Positions 52,818 to 63,030 are shown, numbered from the stretch's first letter. The stretch is 64,000 nucleotides of DNA from Pedobacter namyangjuensis (GCF_003313325.1 NZ_QMHQ01000002.1:62001-126000); one strand, 5' to 3'. Translations and numbers: made by a program. The notes: a model not told the origin generated them from the letters alone.

Positions 52818-55800
52818 ATGATTAAAACATTTACTCGACATTTTGCAACGTGGATGCAATGCTTACGCATCGAAAGCGAAAACAAAGAAAAGCCATTTAA
52901 ACAGATTCGAAAATTATCTTTTGTTTCGGCATTGCTCATCAACTTTGTTTTACCTAGTACCTTAATTTGTATTTTGGTATCAACAGAAGCTACTGCTCAG
53001 CAGCCGGCTGCACAAAATATTACTATCAAGGGTACAGTAGTTGATGATGATGACAACACTACCATCCCTGGTATTAGCATTGTAGATAACAACAGGAAGG
53101 TGGTTGGCTTAACAAATGAAAAAGGAGAGTTTACCATCATTTTATCAAAGGGTGGTGCAGCTTCTTTCAGTATGATAGGTTATACGGCCGTTACCAGAAG
53201 TTTTAATGAGAATCAGAGCAACGTAGTAATACGATTAAAATCATCTACTAACACTTTAAATGCTGTTGTGGTAACGGCTTTGGGTATAAAAAGAGAGGAG
53301 AAAGCGCTAGGTTATGCTATTACTAAATTAGATAGTACTACCTTTACCGATGCGGTTTCTAGCAACTGGACCGATGCTTTATCAGGAAAAGTGGCTGGTT
53401 TAAATCTAGTTCGTAACGGTGGCCCTGCCGGATCAAATAAAATTATTTTACGTGGTGAAAATAACCTAACAGGTGATAACGAAGCTTTAATTGTTATTGA
53501 CGGTGTTGTAGCCAGTAGTTCTTCGAGAAGAACAGCGGCAACAGGCGGTGGTGTTTATGGAACTTCTGGAGATATTATGCCAGCCGATTTTGGTAGTGCG
53601 TTAAACGATTTAAACCCTGATGACATCGAAAATGTGACCGTTCTTAAAGGTCCTGGTGCTTCTGCGCTATATGGTCAAAGAGGTGCAAATGGAGCAATCA
53701 TTATTACAACAAAATCAGCTAACAAAAACAAAAAACAACTTGGCATTACTTTTACATCAAATACAGCTTGGGAACAAGTAAACCGTAAGCCAGATATTCA
53801 GCAAGAATATGGGCAGGGCCAATTTGGTGTATCTTACTTTTCGTATGGAGCATCTGATGATGGAGCTAGTACAAATGCAACGAGTGCAAGTTGGGGCGCT
53901 CCATTTGCTGCTGGCGGAAATTTCTTTCAATATGATCCTTTGACGAAAACGAGGGGCTTAACCAGAACGCCATGGATAGCTTACGAAAATCCGATAGATG
54001 CGTTTTTTAAAACCGGTTTAGAAACCTCAAATTCGGTAAGTTTAGATGGAACTGTTAAAGGTGTTGCGCTTCGTTTTTCAGCAAGTCATGGTAATAACGA
54101 ATGGATTGTACCTAATACTGGTTTAGAACGTACTTCAGCTACACTATCTGCAAATACGGATATCACTAAAAAATTAAATTTGGCGGTAAAAGTTGCTTAT
54201 AACAACAGAAATAGCGATAATTTACCAGCTACAGGTTATGGAAATCAATCGTTGATGTATTGGTTTATGTTTGCGCAGCCAAACGTTAATACAGATTGGT
54301 ATAGAGATTATTGGTCGCCAGGCTTGGTTAACCGCCAGTTTGTAAATATTACTACTACCAATCCTGAAAGTCCTTATGCTATTTCAGAGCAATACCTTAA
54401 CGGACAACGCAGAAACGGTTGGTTGGGAAGTGTACAAGCAACTTATAAATTCACTAACGAATTAAGTTTATTAGTTCGTTCATCAATTGACTATAATAAA
54501 GAAGTTCGCGAAACAATTCGCCCATATGATGCTTCTGGAAACAAATTTGCACAAGGATCGTATCGTGTAACGGATGTAAATTCTTACGAAATAAACGGCG
54601 ATTTTTTATTGAAATATGATAAGGGATTAACCAAAGATTTAAGATTGACTGCAACTGCCGGTGGTAGTATGTTAAGAAATCAATATGGAAAAGGCGAGTT
54701 ACGTGCTGATGGTTTGGTTGTGCCAGGAGTTTTCAGGTTAGATAATAATGCAAATCCTTTAATTTCGGTTCCTGATACTGCTAAATATCGTATTAACAGT
54801 TTTTACGGAGCCTTGTCGTTCTCATTTAAAAACTATTTGTATCTGGATATAACTGGTCGCCAAGATTGGAGCAGTACGTTGGCGACACCTACACGTACAG
54901 ACAATGTAGGTTTCTTTTATCCATCAGCAAGTTTATCATTTGTTCCATCAGACTTATGGACTATGCCAAGCATGATCAGCTTTGCTAAAATTAGAGCATC
55001 GCTTTCGCAGGTTGGTAGTGGCGGAACAACGCCTTATCGTACTGCATATAACTACGTTTATGCCGGTAACGGAATTTATCCGGATAGTGCGATGAGCAAT
55101 CCAAATATTATTCCTAACCCGAATTTGAAACCACTTAAAACAACAACTTTAGAGGTTGGTGCCGAACTAAAACTATTTAAAAACAGGTTGAATTTTGACT
55201 TTGCCGCCTACGCAGGATCAACAAAAAATCAAATCTTAAACAGATTGGTAGATCGTTCTACAGGCTATAACGTTGCAGTTTTCAACGTAGGACAAGTAAA
55301 TAACAAAGGTATTGAAATAGCAGTAAACGCAACTGTTTTAAAAGCTAAAGATTTCTCATGGACGATGAATGGAACTTTTACCGCTAACCGCAATAAAATT
55401 ATCGAGTTGGCAGATAGTTCTGTTGTTTTACGTACAGGAGCATTAGGCGGTGGCCAAATTGTAGCAAATGTTGGTGGCAGTATGGGCGATTTGTATGGTA
55501 GAGGTTTTCTTCGCTCTCCAGATGGACAGATCGTATTTGATGCCACAACGGGAAATGCAAAAAGCAATACTACCGACTTATTATACTTAGGCAATACATT
55601 GCCGAAATTCCGGTTCAGTTTCGGATCTGGAATCACTTACAAGCAATTTACAGCGTCAGCATTATTTGATGCGCAATTAGGTGCAGTTGGTCATTCATTA
55701 ACATTCTCTAGAATGGCAGCATTGGGTAAGTTAAAAATTACGTTGCCGGGCAGGTATAATGGTGTAATTGGCGACGGGGTAGTACAAAATGCAGATGGTT

Positions 55801-56138
55801 CTTATCGTACAAATGATATCATAGCTACCAACTTCGAAAATTATTACACTGCTCTTTATGGCTCAGACCAAGCAGAGGGAAGCGTTTTCAGAACCGATTA
55901 CTTAAAATTTAGAGAGGCAAATTTAACCTATGTATTTAACACAAGTTTTGTGAATAGCCTCGGACTTAAAAGGGTTACTTTAGGTGTTTATGGCCGTAAC
56001 TTATTTATCTGGTCGCCATGGCCGGCATTCGATCCAGAGTTTGGAACGCTTGCAGGATCTGATATTGTTCAGGGATTTGAGACCGGACAATTACCGTCTA
56101 CAAGAAATTACGGTGTTCGTTTAGTGGTAGGTTTATAA
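52818..56138 (+). CDS. SusC/RagA-family TonB-linked outer-membrane transporter
   Basis: The 1106-residue protein starts at ATG 52818 (MIKTFTRHFATWM); the frame opens at a TTG inside the -7 box. A 30-residue polar stretch precedes the hydrophobic signal segment, which ends TEATAQQ. CarboxypepD_reg-like domain (ITIKGTVVDDDDNTTIPG), TonB plug with VLKGPGASALYGQRGANGAI, then a large barrel. The SusC-type plug motif and the following susD make it the outer-membrane channel of a SusCD pair. No STN domain is seen, so it is not of the sigma/anti-sigma type. It is not accompanied by glycoside hydrolases. Confidence 0.97.
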   Translation: MIKTFTRHFATWMQCLRIESENKEKPFKQIRKLSFVSALLINFVLPSTLICILVSTEATAQQPAAQNITIKGTVVDDDDNTTIPGISIVDNNRKVVGLTNEKGEFTIILSKGGAASFSMIGYTAVTRSFNENQSNVVIRLKSSTNTLNAVVVTALGIKREEKALGYAITKLDSTTFTDAVSSNWTDALSGKVAGLNLVRNGGPAGSNKIILRGENNLTGDNEALIVIDGVVASSSSRRTAATGGGVYGTSGDIMPADFGSALNDLNPDDIENVTVLKGPGASALYGQRGANGAIIITTKSANKNKKQLGITFTSNTAWEQVNRKPDIQQEYGQGQFGVSYFSYGASDDGASTNATSASWGAPFAAGGNFFQYDPLTKTRGLTRTPWIAYENPIDAFFKTGLETSNSVSLDGTVKGVALRFSASHGNNEWIVPNTGLERTSATLSANTDITKKLNLAVKVAYNNRNSDNLPATGYGNQSLMYWFMFAQPNVNTDWYRDYWSPGLVNRQFVNITTTNPESPYAISEQYLNGQRRNGWLGSVQATYKFTNELSLLVRSSIDYNKEVRETIRPYDASGNKFAQGSYRVTDVNSYEINGDFLLKYDKGLTKDLRLTATAGGSMLRNQYGKGELRADGLVVPGVFRLDNNANPLISVPDTAKYRINSFYGALSFSFKNYLYLDITGRQDWSSTLATPTRTDNVGFFYPSASLSFVPSDLWTMPSMISFAKIRASLSQVGSGGTTPYRTAYNYVYAGNGIYPDSAMSNPNIIPNPNLKPLKTTTLEVGAELKLFKNRLNFDFAAYAGSTKNQILNRLVDRSTGYNVAVFNVGQVNNKGIEIAVNATVLKAKDFSWTMNGTFTANRNKIIELADSSVVLRTGALGGGQIVANVGGSMGDLYGRGFLRSPDGQIVFDATTGNAKSNTTDLLYLGNTLPKFRFSFGSGITYKQFTASALFDAQLGAVGHSLTFSRMAALGKLKITLPGRYNGVIGDGVVQNADGSYRTNDIIATNFENYYTALYGSDQAEGSVFRTDYLKFREANLTYVFNTSFVNSLGLKRVTLGVYGRNLFIWSPWPAFDPEFGTLAGSDIVQGFETGQLPSTRNYGVRLVVGL

Positions 56139-56149
56139 TCAAAATAGAA

Positions 56150-57721
56150 ATGAAAAATTTTAAAAATATAACTGCCTACGCATTGTTGCTAACAGTAGGC
56201 ACTTCGCTTTTTTCTTGTAAAAAAGACTTTAACAAAGTGAATACAGATCCGATAGGTAAAAGTGCAACAACAGCAAATCAACTATTAGCGCCAGCATTAG
56301 TAAACGTTTTGAGCGTAAACATGGCGAGAAATCGTAATTTCAATAATGAACTTATGCAAGTTACGGTTGATATTAACGACGGTGAAGGAAGAATATTTAG
56401 GTATGATATTAGGCGCAATGTTGCCGATCAAACTTGGAATGTTTGGTACCCTGAATTAACCAACCTCAGAAACATTGGTACGATTGCTAGTCAACCTGAA
56501 TCGTTAAACAAATCTTATCAGGCAATTTCTAAAATAACTGAAGCTTGGGTATTTCAGTTGCTTACAGATGTGTACGGCGATGTGCCTTACACGCAGGCTA
56601 ACCAAGGTAAGGATGGTTTAATTGAACCGGTTTTTGATAAGCAAAAAGATATCTATCTGGATTTATTTAAAAAACTTGAGGAGGCGAATACTTTATTAAA
56701 GGATGGTGTAGCAATTGTTCCAACCGGTGATCCAGTATTTCAAGGCGACGTTGCAAAGTGGCGAAGATTAGGAAACTCGCTCTATCTGCGTCTATTAATG
56801 CGTTTATCAGGCAAAGCCGAAGTTAGCGCACAAGTAATTGCAAAAATAAAGGAAATGGTGGATACCAAGCCAGCCGAATATCCGATAATGCAGAACAATA
56901 CGCATACGGCTAAAATTCTTTGGAATGGCACCAATAGTAGTACGGCAGTTTACTCTTCACCATTTATGATTAACGTTCGCCCGGTAGATTTTAGAACGCC
57001 GGCAATTACAAAATTCTTCATGGAAAATTTGACAACTTGGGACGATCCTAGAATTAAACCACTATATGGAAGAAATAACATCGGAAGATGGGGTATAGCC
57101 CAGGGTCCTGGTGGCTACATCGGTGTACCGAGTGGTTATGCTGCTGGTAGTTCTGTAGTAAAACAAGCTTATTTTTATTCTGATGCTCAGGTTACTAACG
57201 GTATTACTTTGCAAACCGATCCTTATACAGGTATAATAATGAATGTAGCCGAGGTTGATTTCATTTTGGCCGAGGCCGCTGCAAAAGGTTACATTAATAC
57301 TACAGGTGAAGATTATTATTATAAAGGCATAGCCGATGCTGTTAATTATTGGATACCATCATTATATGCAAGCCCAACAGATCCGGCCGTAAAAGCTTAT
57401 GCCGTTGCAGCTGATATAGATTGGGATAACAGTTTTCCGCTAAACAGCACCACTGCTGGTACTTCAAGCAAAATGGGTTTAATCCACTTGCAAAAATATT
57501 ATGCATTGTTTTTGGTAGATTTTCAGCAATGGTTTGAATATAGAAGAACTGGGCATCCAATAATTCCAAAAGGAAATGGCCTGGAGAACGGCGGAAGAAT
57601 GCCAGCCAGATTAAATTACCCATTGATAAGTCAGGCTACAAATCCTACAAATTATACAAATGCAGTTGCTGCGCAAGGAACTGATGATATTAATACATTA
57701 GTGTGGTGGCAAAAACCTTAA
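56150..57721 (+). CDS. SusD/RagB-family nutrient-binding lipoprotein
   Basis: The 523-residue lipoprotein has a lipobox Cys at 23 (TSLFSCKKDFNKVN). The TPR-like SusD-like fold is visible in the conserved YQAISKITEAWVFQLLTDVYG helix and the C-terminal FQQWFEYRRTGHP. It caps the SusC channel on the cell surface and binds the nutrient. The variant belongs to the SusD-like_2 group that often pairs with non-glycan substrates. Twelve bases after susC, 13 before the DUF5689 gene. Confidence 0.95.
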   Translation: MKNFKNITAYALLLTVGTSLFSCKKDFNKVNTDPIGKSATTANQLLAPALVNVLSVNMARNRNFNNELMQVTVDINDGEGRIFRYDIRRNVADQTWNVWYPELTNLRNIGTIASQPESLNKSYQAISKITEAWVFQLLTDVYGDVPYTQANQGKDGLIEPVFDKQKDIYLDLFKKLEEANTLLKDGVAIVPTGDPVFQGDVAKWRRLGNSLYLRLLMRLSGKAEVSAQVIAKIKEMVDTKPAEYPIMQNNTHTAKILWNGTNSSTAVYSSPFMINVRPVDFRTPAITKFFMENLTTWDDPRIKPLYGRNNIGRWGIAQGPGGYIGVPSGYAAGSSVVKQAYFYSDAQVTNGITLQTDPYTGIIMNVAEVDFILAEAAAKGYINTTGEDYYYKGIADAVNYWIPSLYASPTDPAVKAYAVAADIDWDNSFPLNSTTAGTSSKMGLIHLQKYYALFLVDFQQWFEYRRTGHPIIPKGNGLENGGRMPARLNYPLISQATNPTNYTNAVAAQGTDDINTLVWWQKP

Positions 57722-57733
57722 TTAATTTAGATT

Positions 57734-59257
57734 ATGAAAAAGACATTTAAATATATCCTTTTACTAACTGCCGTGTTTGCTATAGCTGTAGGATGTAAGC
57801 GTGATGACGATTATATTAAAAGTGAACCTAGTACCTTCATTTCGAATTTCGATTTGAAGAAACTTTACAAAGGGGGCGAGTTACAACTTAACCCTTCGGC
57901 AATGAACGGTGCAACTTCTATTAAAGGAGTTGTAATATCTGATTTTAGAGCTGGAAACTCACCAGCTGGATTGTTGATTATGCAAAATAGCCGACTTGCG
58001 GGTAACGGAATTGACTCTTTACGAGGTATGGCGTTTAACATTGGTGCTGAAGCTACAAAATATATCCCTGGTGATTCAATTCATGTGAATATTGAAGGTG
58101 CAACTTTAAAAAGAGTTGATGGAATTTTACAGATAACCGGCGTTCCTGCAACGTCGATTACAAAAATAGCTTCTGGAAAAACACCGAAGACATTGGTAGT
58201 AAATACTGCTAGAATGCTTGCTGCGCCAAGCACTTTCGAAAGTACATTAGTTACAATAGCAAACTCATTTTACGAACCCGAAATTGTAGCAGGAGCAACT
58301 TATAGTGGCGACAAAACGATTAATGATGGTTACGGTAAAGCAACAATACATACAGAAGCAGCGGCAACTTTTGCTGGCAGCGCATTGTCGCCAAGCGGTA
58401 ACTTTACCGGCATACCGTTTATTACAGGTGCTGGTACAACAGCTGAAATTAAACTTTGGATGAGAATGGAAGATGATTTTGTTTTTGTGCCCCTGCCAAA
58501 ACTTTCGCCGGTAGTTATTGCAGGTTTCTTAGTGGATCCAAATAGTACAGATGGAAATTACGAGTATATTCAGTTTTTAGCAACAAGAGATATCAACTTT
58601 GCAACTACGCCTTTCTCTGTATTTACAAATAACAATGCGGGTGCTACAACATTTCCAACACAAGGTTGGAACACAGGTGGCGTTAGAACCTACAAGTTTA
58701 ATTTAACATCTGGTACAGTTGCTAAAGGAGAGTATTTTTATGTTGGAGGAGCAGGCAAAACAATTAATGGAGCTAATTCTACCAACATAGCATCTGCTAA
58801 ATGGATTTCGAGTGTTAACTATACAAATACAGTTGGTGCTAACGGCATTGGCGCAGTAACTTCCAATTTGCTTGCAAATAGTGGTAACGTTGCAGGTATA
58901 GCGGTTTTCGAAGGAACAGCTGTTACGGTAACTTCAACTCCTTTAGATGTGCTGTTTTTTGGCGGTGCAAACGGTAACTTCTACTCTGCTGGTCCACCTG
59001 CTGTAGGTTATCGAATTACCATTAACGATTTCTATACCACTTTCAATCCATCAACACGTGGTTCGCAATTATTCTATGGTGCGGGTACAAACACCAATCG
59101 CCTTGCGTTTCCTGCAGCAATAAGTTTTGCAAAGCTAGGAGGTGTTTACGACGCAACTTCTGGACGATGGGTAAATGGTAGAGCATTAACCAATGTTGCT
59201 TTAACCGCAACATCCCCTATAACAGCGATTGAGGGCGGTACAAGTTTAGTAAATTAA
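57734..59257 (+). CDS. DUF5689 lipoprotein, probable surface partner of SusCD
   Basis: The 507-residue lipoprotein has lipobox Cys 21 followed by KRDDD (lipoprotein export signal-like, favouring the outer leaflet). Residues about 40-250 match DUF5689 (FDLKKLYKGGELQL; IKGVVISDFRAG), an OB-like domain. The rest is beta-rich and ends in a probable lamin-like domain (KWISSVNYTNTVG, GYRITINDFY). Function unknown; such proteins are frequent after SusD in Bacteroidota. Third gene of the operon, followed by a terminator. Confidence 0.85.
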   Translation: MKKTFKYILLLTAVFAIAVGCKRDDDYIKSEPSTFISNFDLKKLYKGGELQLNPSAMNGATSIKGVVISDFRAGNSPAGLLIMQNSRLAGNGIDSLRGMAFNIGAEATKYIPGDSIHVNIEGATLKRVDGILQITGVPATSITKIASGKTPKTLVVNTARMLAAPSTFESTLVTIANSFYEPEIVAGATYSGDKTINDGYGKATIHTEAAATFAGSALSPSGNFTGIPFITGAGTTAEIKLWMRMEDDFVFVPLPKLSPVVIAGFLVDPNSTDGNYEYIQFLATRDINFATTPFSVFTNNNAGATTFPTQGWNTGGVRTYKFNLTSGTVAKGEYFYVGGAGKTINGANSTNIASAKWISSVNYTNTVGANGIGAVTSNLLANSGNVAGIAVFEGTAVTVTSTPLDVLFFGGANGNFYSAGPPAVGYRITINDFYTTFNPSTRGSQLFYGAGTNTNRLAFPAAISFAKLGGVYDATSGRWVNGRALTNVALTATSPITAIEGGTSLVN

Positions 59258-59264
59258 ATAGCAT

Positions 59265-59297
59265 AAGGGTCAGCTAGAAATATCTGACCCTTTTTAT
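59265..59297 (+). terminator. Rho-independent terminator within the phosphodiester locus
   Basis: A 9-bp stem AAGGGTCAG/CTGACCCTT with a 10-base loop and a T-run, 8 bases after the DUF5689 gene. It separates the SusCD genes from the hydrolase genes. Confidence 0.88.
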
Positions 59298-59314
59298 TTG
59301 AACATTAAAATAAA

Positions 59315-60718
59315 ATGAATAGAAGATCCTTTATACAAAAATCGAGTTTATTAGCAACAACCTTATTTATAAGTTTAAAAGCGCATTCAGTATCATTATT
59401 CGATTTAGATTATAAAATTTCTGGAACCATTACGAGTTTAGGAAGAGGAGTTGCCAATGTTGTAGTGTCTGATGGTTTTAGTGTAGTACAAACAGATTCA
59501 AATGGACTTTACAATATCGAAGTAAATCCATTGGCAAAATTTATTTGGTTAAGCACACCGGCAGGTTACGAGTTTAAAACCGAAAGTCATCTTGCCAAAC
59601 ATTATGAGCAACTGGAATCGAAATCATCACTAAACTTCGATTTAAAACCATTAAAGAGAAACGACGATAAACATGCATTTATAATTTGGGCAGATCCGCA
59701 GGTAAAGAACAAAAAGGATGTAGAAAAAATGATGGCAACATCGGTTCCAGATACGAAAAAAATTATTAAATCTTTAGGTAAACAACCGGTGCATGGCATT
59801 TGTGTAGGAGATATCGTTTGGGACAATCATGCTTTGTTTGCTGATTATAACCAAGCGGTAGCACAAATGGGAATTCCATTTTTTCAGGCATTAGGAAACC
59901 ACGATATGGATTACCGATTAGGTGGCGATGAAACTTCTGATAAAACCTTTCAAGAGCATTATGGACCAACCTATTATTCTTTTAACCGAGGCAAGGCACA
60001 TTATATAGTATTAGATGATGTGAGGTATTTGGGCACAGAGCGAAATTACGACGGTTTCATATCTCAAGCGCAATTAGACTGGATGGCAAAAGATTTAAAA
60101 TATGTTGCTAAGGATGCATTAGTTATCATTAATCTGCATATCCCGGTTAATAGTGGTGTTAAAAATAAAACAGATTTTTATCAGGTATTAGATGGGTTTA
60201 CGAATGTTCATATCATGTCTGGGCATACGCATTACAACAGAAACATGATTACAAACAATGTTTTTGAACATAACCATGGTACAGTTTGCGGCGCATGGTG
60301 GACAGGCCCAATCTGCGAAGATGGTACGCCAAACGGTTACGGTGTTTATGAAGTAGATGGTACTAATTTAAAATGGTTTTACCAACCAACCGGATTGAAC
60401 AGGAAAGAGCAGGTTAGACTGTACGTTGATGAGTTAACAAACCAAAAGCGCCTAATTGCCAACGTTTGGAATTACGATCCATCTTGGAAGGTAGAATATT
60501 TTTTAGATGGCAAAGCGATGGGATTAATGGAGCAGCAAAAAGGCTTCGACCCACTTTCTGTAAAATTATTTAAAGGAGATAAACTACCAATGGGCAGAAC
60601 ATTTGCCGAACCACGAATGACTGAGCATCTTTTTATTGCGCATTTTGCGCCGAGTATAAGACGAGTAAAAGTAGTGGCCACAGATAGGTTTGGAGAAAAG
60701 TTCACTGTCGAAATATAA
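59315..60718 (+). CDS. Exported calcineurin-like metallophosphoesterase with N- and C-terminal accessory domains
   Basis: The 467-residue protein starts MNRRSFIQKSSLLATTLF, a twin-arginine signal (RRSFIQ) rather than a Sec peptide. Residues 30-115 form a beta-sandwich. The metallophosphatase core contains IIWADPQV, VGDIVWDN, LGNHDMD, NLHIPV and MSGHTHYN, so both metal sites look complete. A C-terminal beta domain follows (about 370-467). This fits a phosphomonoesterase or phosphodiesterase in the periplasm. The GDPD gene begins 19 bases downstream. Confidence 0.92.
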   Translation: MNRRSFIQKSSLLATTLFISLKAHSVSLFDLDYKISGTITSLGRGVANVVVSDGFSVVQTDSNGLYNIEVNPLAKFIWLSTPAGYEFKTESHLAKHYEQLESKSSLNFDLKPLKRNDDKHAFIIWADPQVKNKKDVEKMMATSVPDTKKIIKSLGKQPVHGICVGDIVWDNHALFADYNQAVAQMGIPFFQALGNHDMDYRLGGDETSDKTFQEHYGPTYYSFNRGKAHYIVLDDVRYLGTERNYDGFISQAQLDWMAKDLKYVAKDALVIINLHIPVNSGVKNKTDFYQVLDGFTNVHIMSGHTHYNRNMITNNVFEHNHGTVCGAWWTGPICEDGTPNGYGVYEVDGTNLKWFYQPTGLNRKEQVRLYVDELTNQKRLIANVWNYDPSWKVEYFLDGKAMGLMEQQKGFDPLSVKLFKGDKLPMGRTFAEPRMTEHLFIAHFAPSIRRVKVVATDRFGEKFTVEI

Positions 60719-60736
60719 TTACTAAGATCCTTTAGA

Positions 60737-61642
60737 ATGAAAAAACAAATTCTTTTTACAACATTCGTTGCACTTTCCTTGGCAGGATGCAAAACGACAA
60801 GCCAGCAAAAAACAGCGCAAGAAATTAGTTTCCCTGCATTTAGTGCCGAAGCACATCGAGGTGGTAGAGGGCTTATGCCCGAAAATACCATTATTGCTAT
60901 GCAAGATGCGATGAATTATCCTGCAGTAACGACATTAGAAATGGACACGCATATTACGAAAGACGGCAAAGTTGTGGTAACTCACGACGATTATTTAAGC
61001 CCAGGTTTTATGTTAACACCCGAAGGTGCTGAAATTCCAAAAACCGACGCCAAAAAGTATGCAGTATTTCAGATGAATTATGAGGATTTGAAAAAGTTTG
61101 ATATTGGAACAAAAGTAAACACTGGTTTTCCTGAGCAAAGAAAGATTAAAACCTTTATTCCTCTGCTGGCGGATTTAATTGATGTGGTGCAGAACGATAT
61201 CAAACAAAAAAACAAAAAACAGCTGTTTTACAATATCGAAACTAAATGCGAACCTAAAGGCGATGGGATTGTAAATCCAACACCAGAGGTTTTTGTAAAA
61301 TTGCTAATGGATGTGATAGAAGAGAAAAAAATTACACCTTTTGTAGTTATACAGTCTTTCGATAAACGAACCATTCAAATCATCAATAAAAAATACCCTA
61401 AAGTAAAAACGTCATTTTTGGTGTCTAACAAAAAATCGTACCAAGAAAATATGGATGATCTTGGCTATAAGCCTTTTATTTACAGTCCTATTTATACGAT
61501 GGTTGATGAACAAATGGTAAGTAAGGCACATGCAGATGGAGTAAAGGTTATTCCTTGGACCATCAATACTAAAGCAGAAATAGAACGTGTTAAAGCTTTA
61601 AAAGTGGATGGTATAATTACCGATTATCCAAACTTATTCTAA
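60737..61642 (+). CDS. Glycerophosphodiester phosphodiesterase lipoprotein
   Basis: The 301-residue protein has a lipobox Cys at 18 (LSLAGCKTT). The GDPD core is complete: H40-R41 (EAHRGGRG), E49-N50-T51, E68 and D70 (LEMDTHITKDG), H83 (VVVTHDDY), and the C-terminal GIITDYPNLF. It hydrolyses glycerophosphodiesters, such as glycerophosphocholine or glycerophosphoethanolamine, to glycerol-3-phosphate and an alcohol. It follows the metallophosphoesterase and precedes the glycerol-3-phosphate transporter, which fits the product. Confidence 0.96.
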   Translation: MKKQILFTTFVALSLAGCKTTSQQKTAQEISFPAFSAEAHRGGRGLMPENTIIAMQDAMNYPAVTTLEMDTHITKDGKVVVTHDDYLSPGFMLTPEGAEIPKTDAKKYAVFQMNYEDLKKFDIGTKVNTGFPEQRKIKTFIPLLADLIDVVQNDIKQKNKKQLFYNIETKCEPKGDGIVNPTPEVFVKLLMDVIEEKKITPFVVIQSFDKRTIQIINKKYPKVKTSFLVSNKKSYQENMDDLGYKPFIYSPIYTMVDEQMVSKAHADGVKVIPWTINTKAEIERVKALKVDGIITDYPNLF

Positions 61643-61668
61643 TTTTATAAATCAACGAAAGTATATAC

Positions 61669-63030
61669 ATGAGTTTTAGATTTTTTCCACCTCCAGCTGC
61701 GCATAAATCTCTGTTGCCAGCAGATAAAGTTAAATCAATTTACAGTAGAGAGCGTATAAAAGTATTTATAGGTATATTTCTTGGTTATGCTGCTTATTAC
61801 TTTGTGCGTAAAAACTTTTCTTTTGCCATACCCGAATTGCAAAAAATAGGTTTTAGCAAAGGAGAATTGGGCTTAGCTGCATCGGCACTTTCTATTGCTT
61901 ATGGTTTTAGCAAGTTTTTAATGGGCAATATTTCAGATCGTAGTAATGCCCGTTATTTTCTATCAATCGGCTTAGTGCTATCAGCTTTTACCATGATTTT
62001 TATGGGCTTGGTCCCCTTCGCAACATCATCTATAGCGGTAATGTTCGTACTGCTATTTATCAATGGATGGTTTCAGGGTATGGGATGGCCGGCTTGTGGC
62101 AGGGTAGTGGCTCACTGGTATTCCGTTAGAGAAAGAGGTACTGCAATGTCGGTTTGGAATTTAGCGCATAATCTAGGCGGGTTTTTGGTTGGTCCCTTAA
62201 CCGTTTTGGGTTTCGAACTTTTCGCAGATTGGCACGGCAAGTTGTACTTCCCAGGTTTAGTAGCTATTTTATTCGCTTTGGTAGCATTATTATTAATTAG
62301 AGATACGCCACAATCGGTTGGTTTGCCCCCAATTGAAGAATACAACAACGATTATCCTAAAAGTTATGATGCCAAAACGCAAGAGAAAGAGTTTTCTGCG
62401 AAGGAGATATTTTTAAAATACGTTTTAAATAACCGCTTGCTATGGTACATCGCGGTAGCCAATGCTTTTATTTATTTAGTTAGGAACGGTATTATAAATT
62501 GGGCACCTACTTTTTTACAAGAAGCAAAAAGTTATACGCAGTCTGAGGCAGCTTGGGCATCTGGCGGCTATGAATTGGCAGCAATTCCAGGAACTTTACT
62601 TTGCGGTTTGTTAAGCGATAAGGTTTTTAAAGGAAGAAGAGCTCCAGTAACAATCATATATATGATGATGACATTGGTTGCAGTATTATGTTACTGGTTA
62701 ACCCCGGCAAATAATCATTTGTTAATTAATGTTTCTTTATGGGGTATTGGTTTTTTTATCTATGGTCCGGTTATGTTAATAGGCGTACAAGCTATAGATT
62801 TAGTACCTAAAAAAGCTGCCGGTACGGCTGCAGGGTTAACCGGTTTATTCGGCTATTTTATAGGAGACCTATTGGCGAATGCAGCTTTGGGCAGATTGGT
62901 TGACAAGCAGGGTTGGGATGCTAGTTTTATCGTAATAGCTATTTCGTGCTTATTGGCTGTATTTTTTACTTCGTTTACCTGGAATAGAGAAAAAGCTAAT
63001 TTAGGCAACTTAACTCCTTTATCTCATTAA
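61669..63030 (+). CDS. glpT: Glycerol-3-phosphate transporter, GlpT-like MFS antiporter
   Basis: The 453-residue membrane protein belongs to the organophosphate:phosphate antiporter family. Landmarks are YYFVRKNFSFAIPEL in the first segment, SKFLMGNISDRSNAR and NGWFQGMGWPACGRV. It imports glycerol-3-phosphate in exchange for phosphate across the inner membrane. 26 bases after the GDPD gene and 12 before the GDSL gene, so co-transcribed. Confidence 0.95.
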   Translation: MSFRFFPPPAAHKSLLPADKVKSIYSRERIKVFIGIFLGYAAYYFVRKNFSFAIPELQKIGFSKGELGLAASALSIAYGFSKFLMGNISDRSNARYFLSIGLVLSAFTMIFMGLVPFATSSIAVMFVLLFINGWFQGMGWPACGRVVAHWYSVRERGTAMSVWNLAHNLGGFLVGPLTVLGFELFADWHGKLYFPGLVAILFALVALLLIRDTPQSVGLPPIEEYNNDYPKSYDAKTQEKEFSAKEIFLKYVLNNRLLWYIAVANAFIYLVRNGIINWAPTFLQEAKSYTQSEAAWASGGYELAAIPGTLLCGLLSDKVFKGRRAPVTIIYMMMTLVAVLCYWLTPANNHLLINVSLWGIGFFIYGPVMLIGVQAIDLVPKKAAGTAAGLTGLFGYFIGDLLANAALGRLVDKQGWDASFIVIAISCLLAVFFTSFTWNREKANLGNLTPLSH

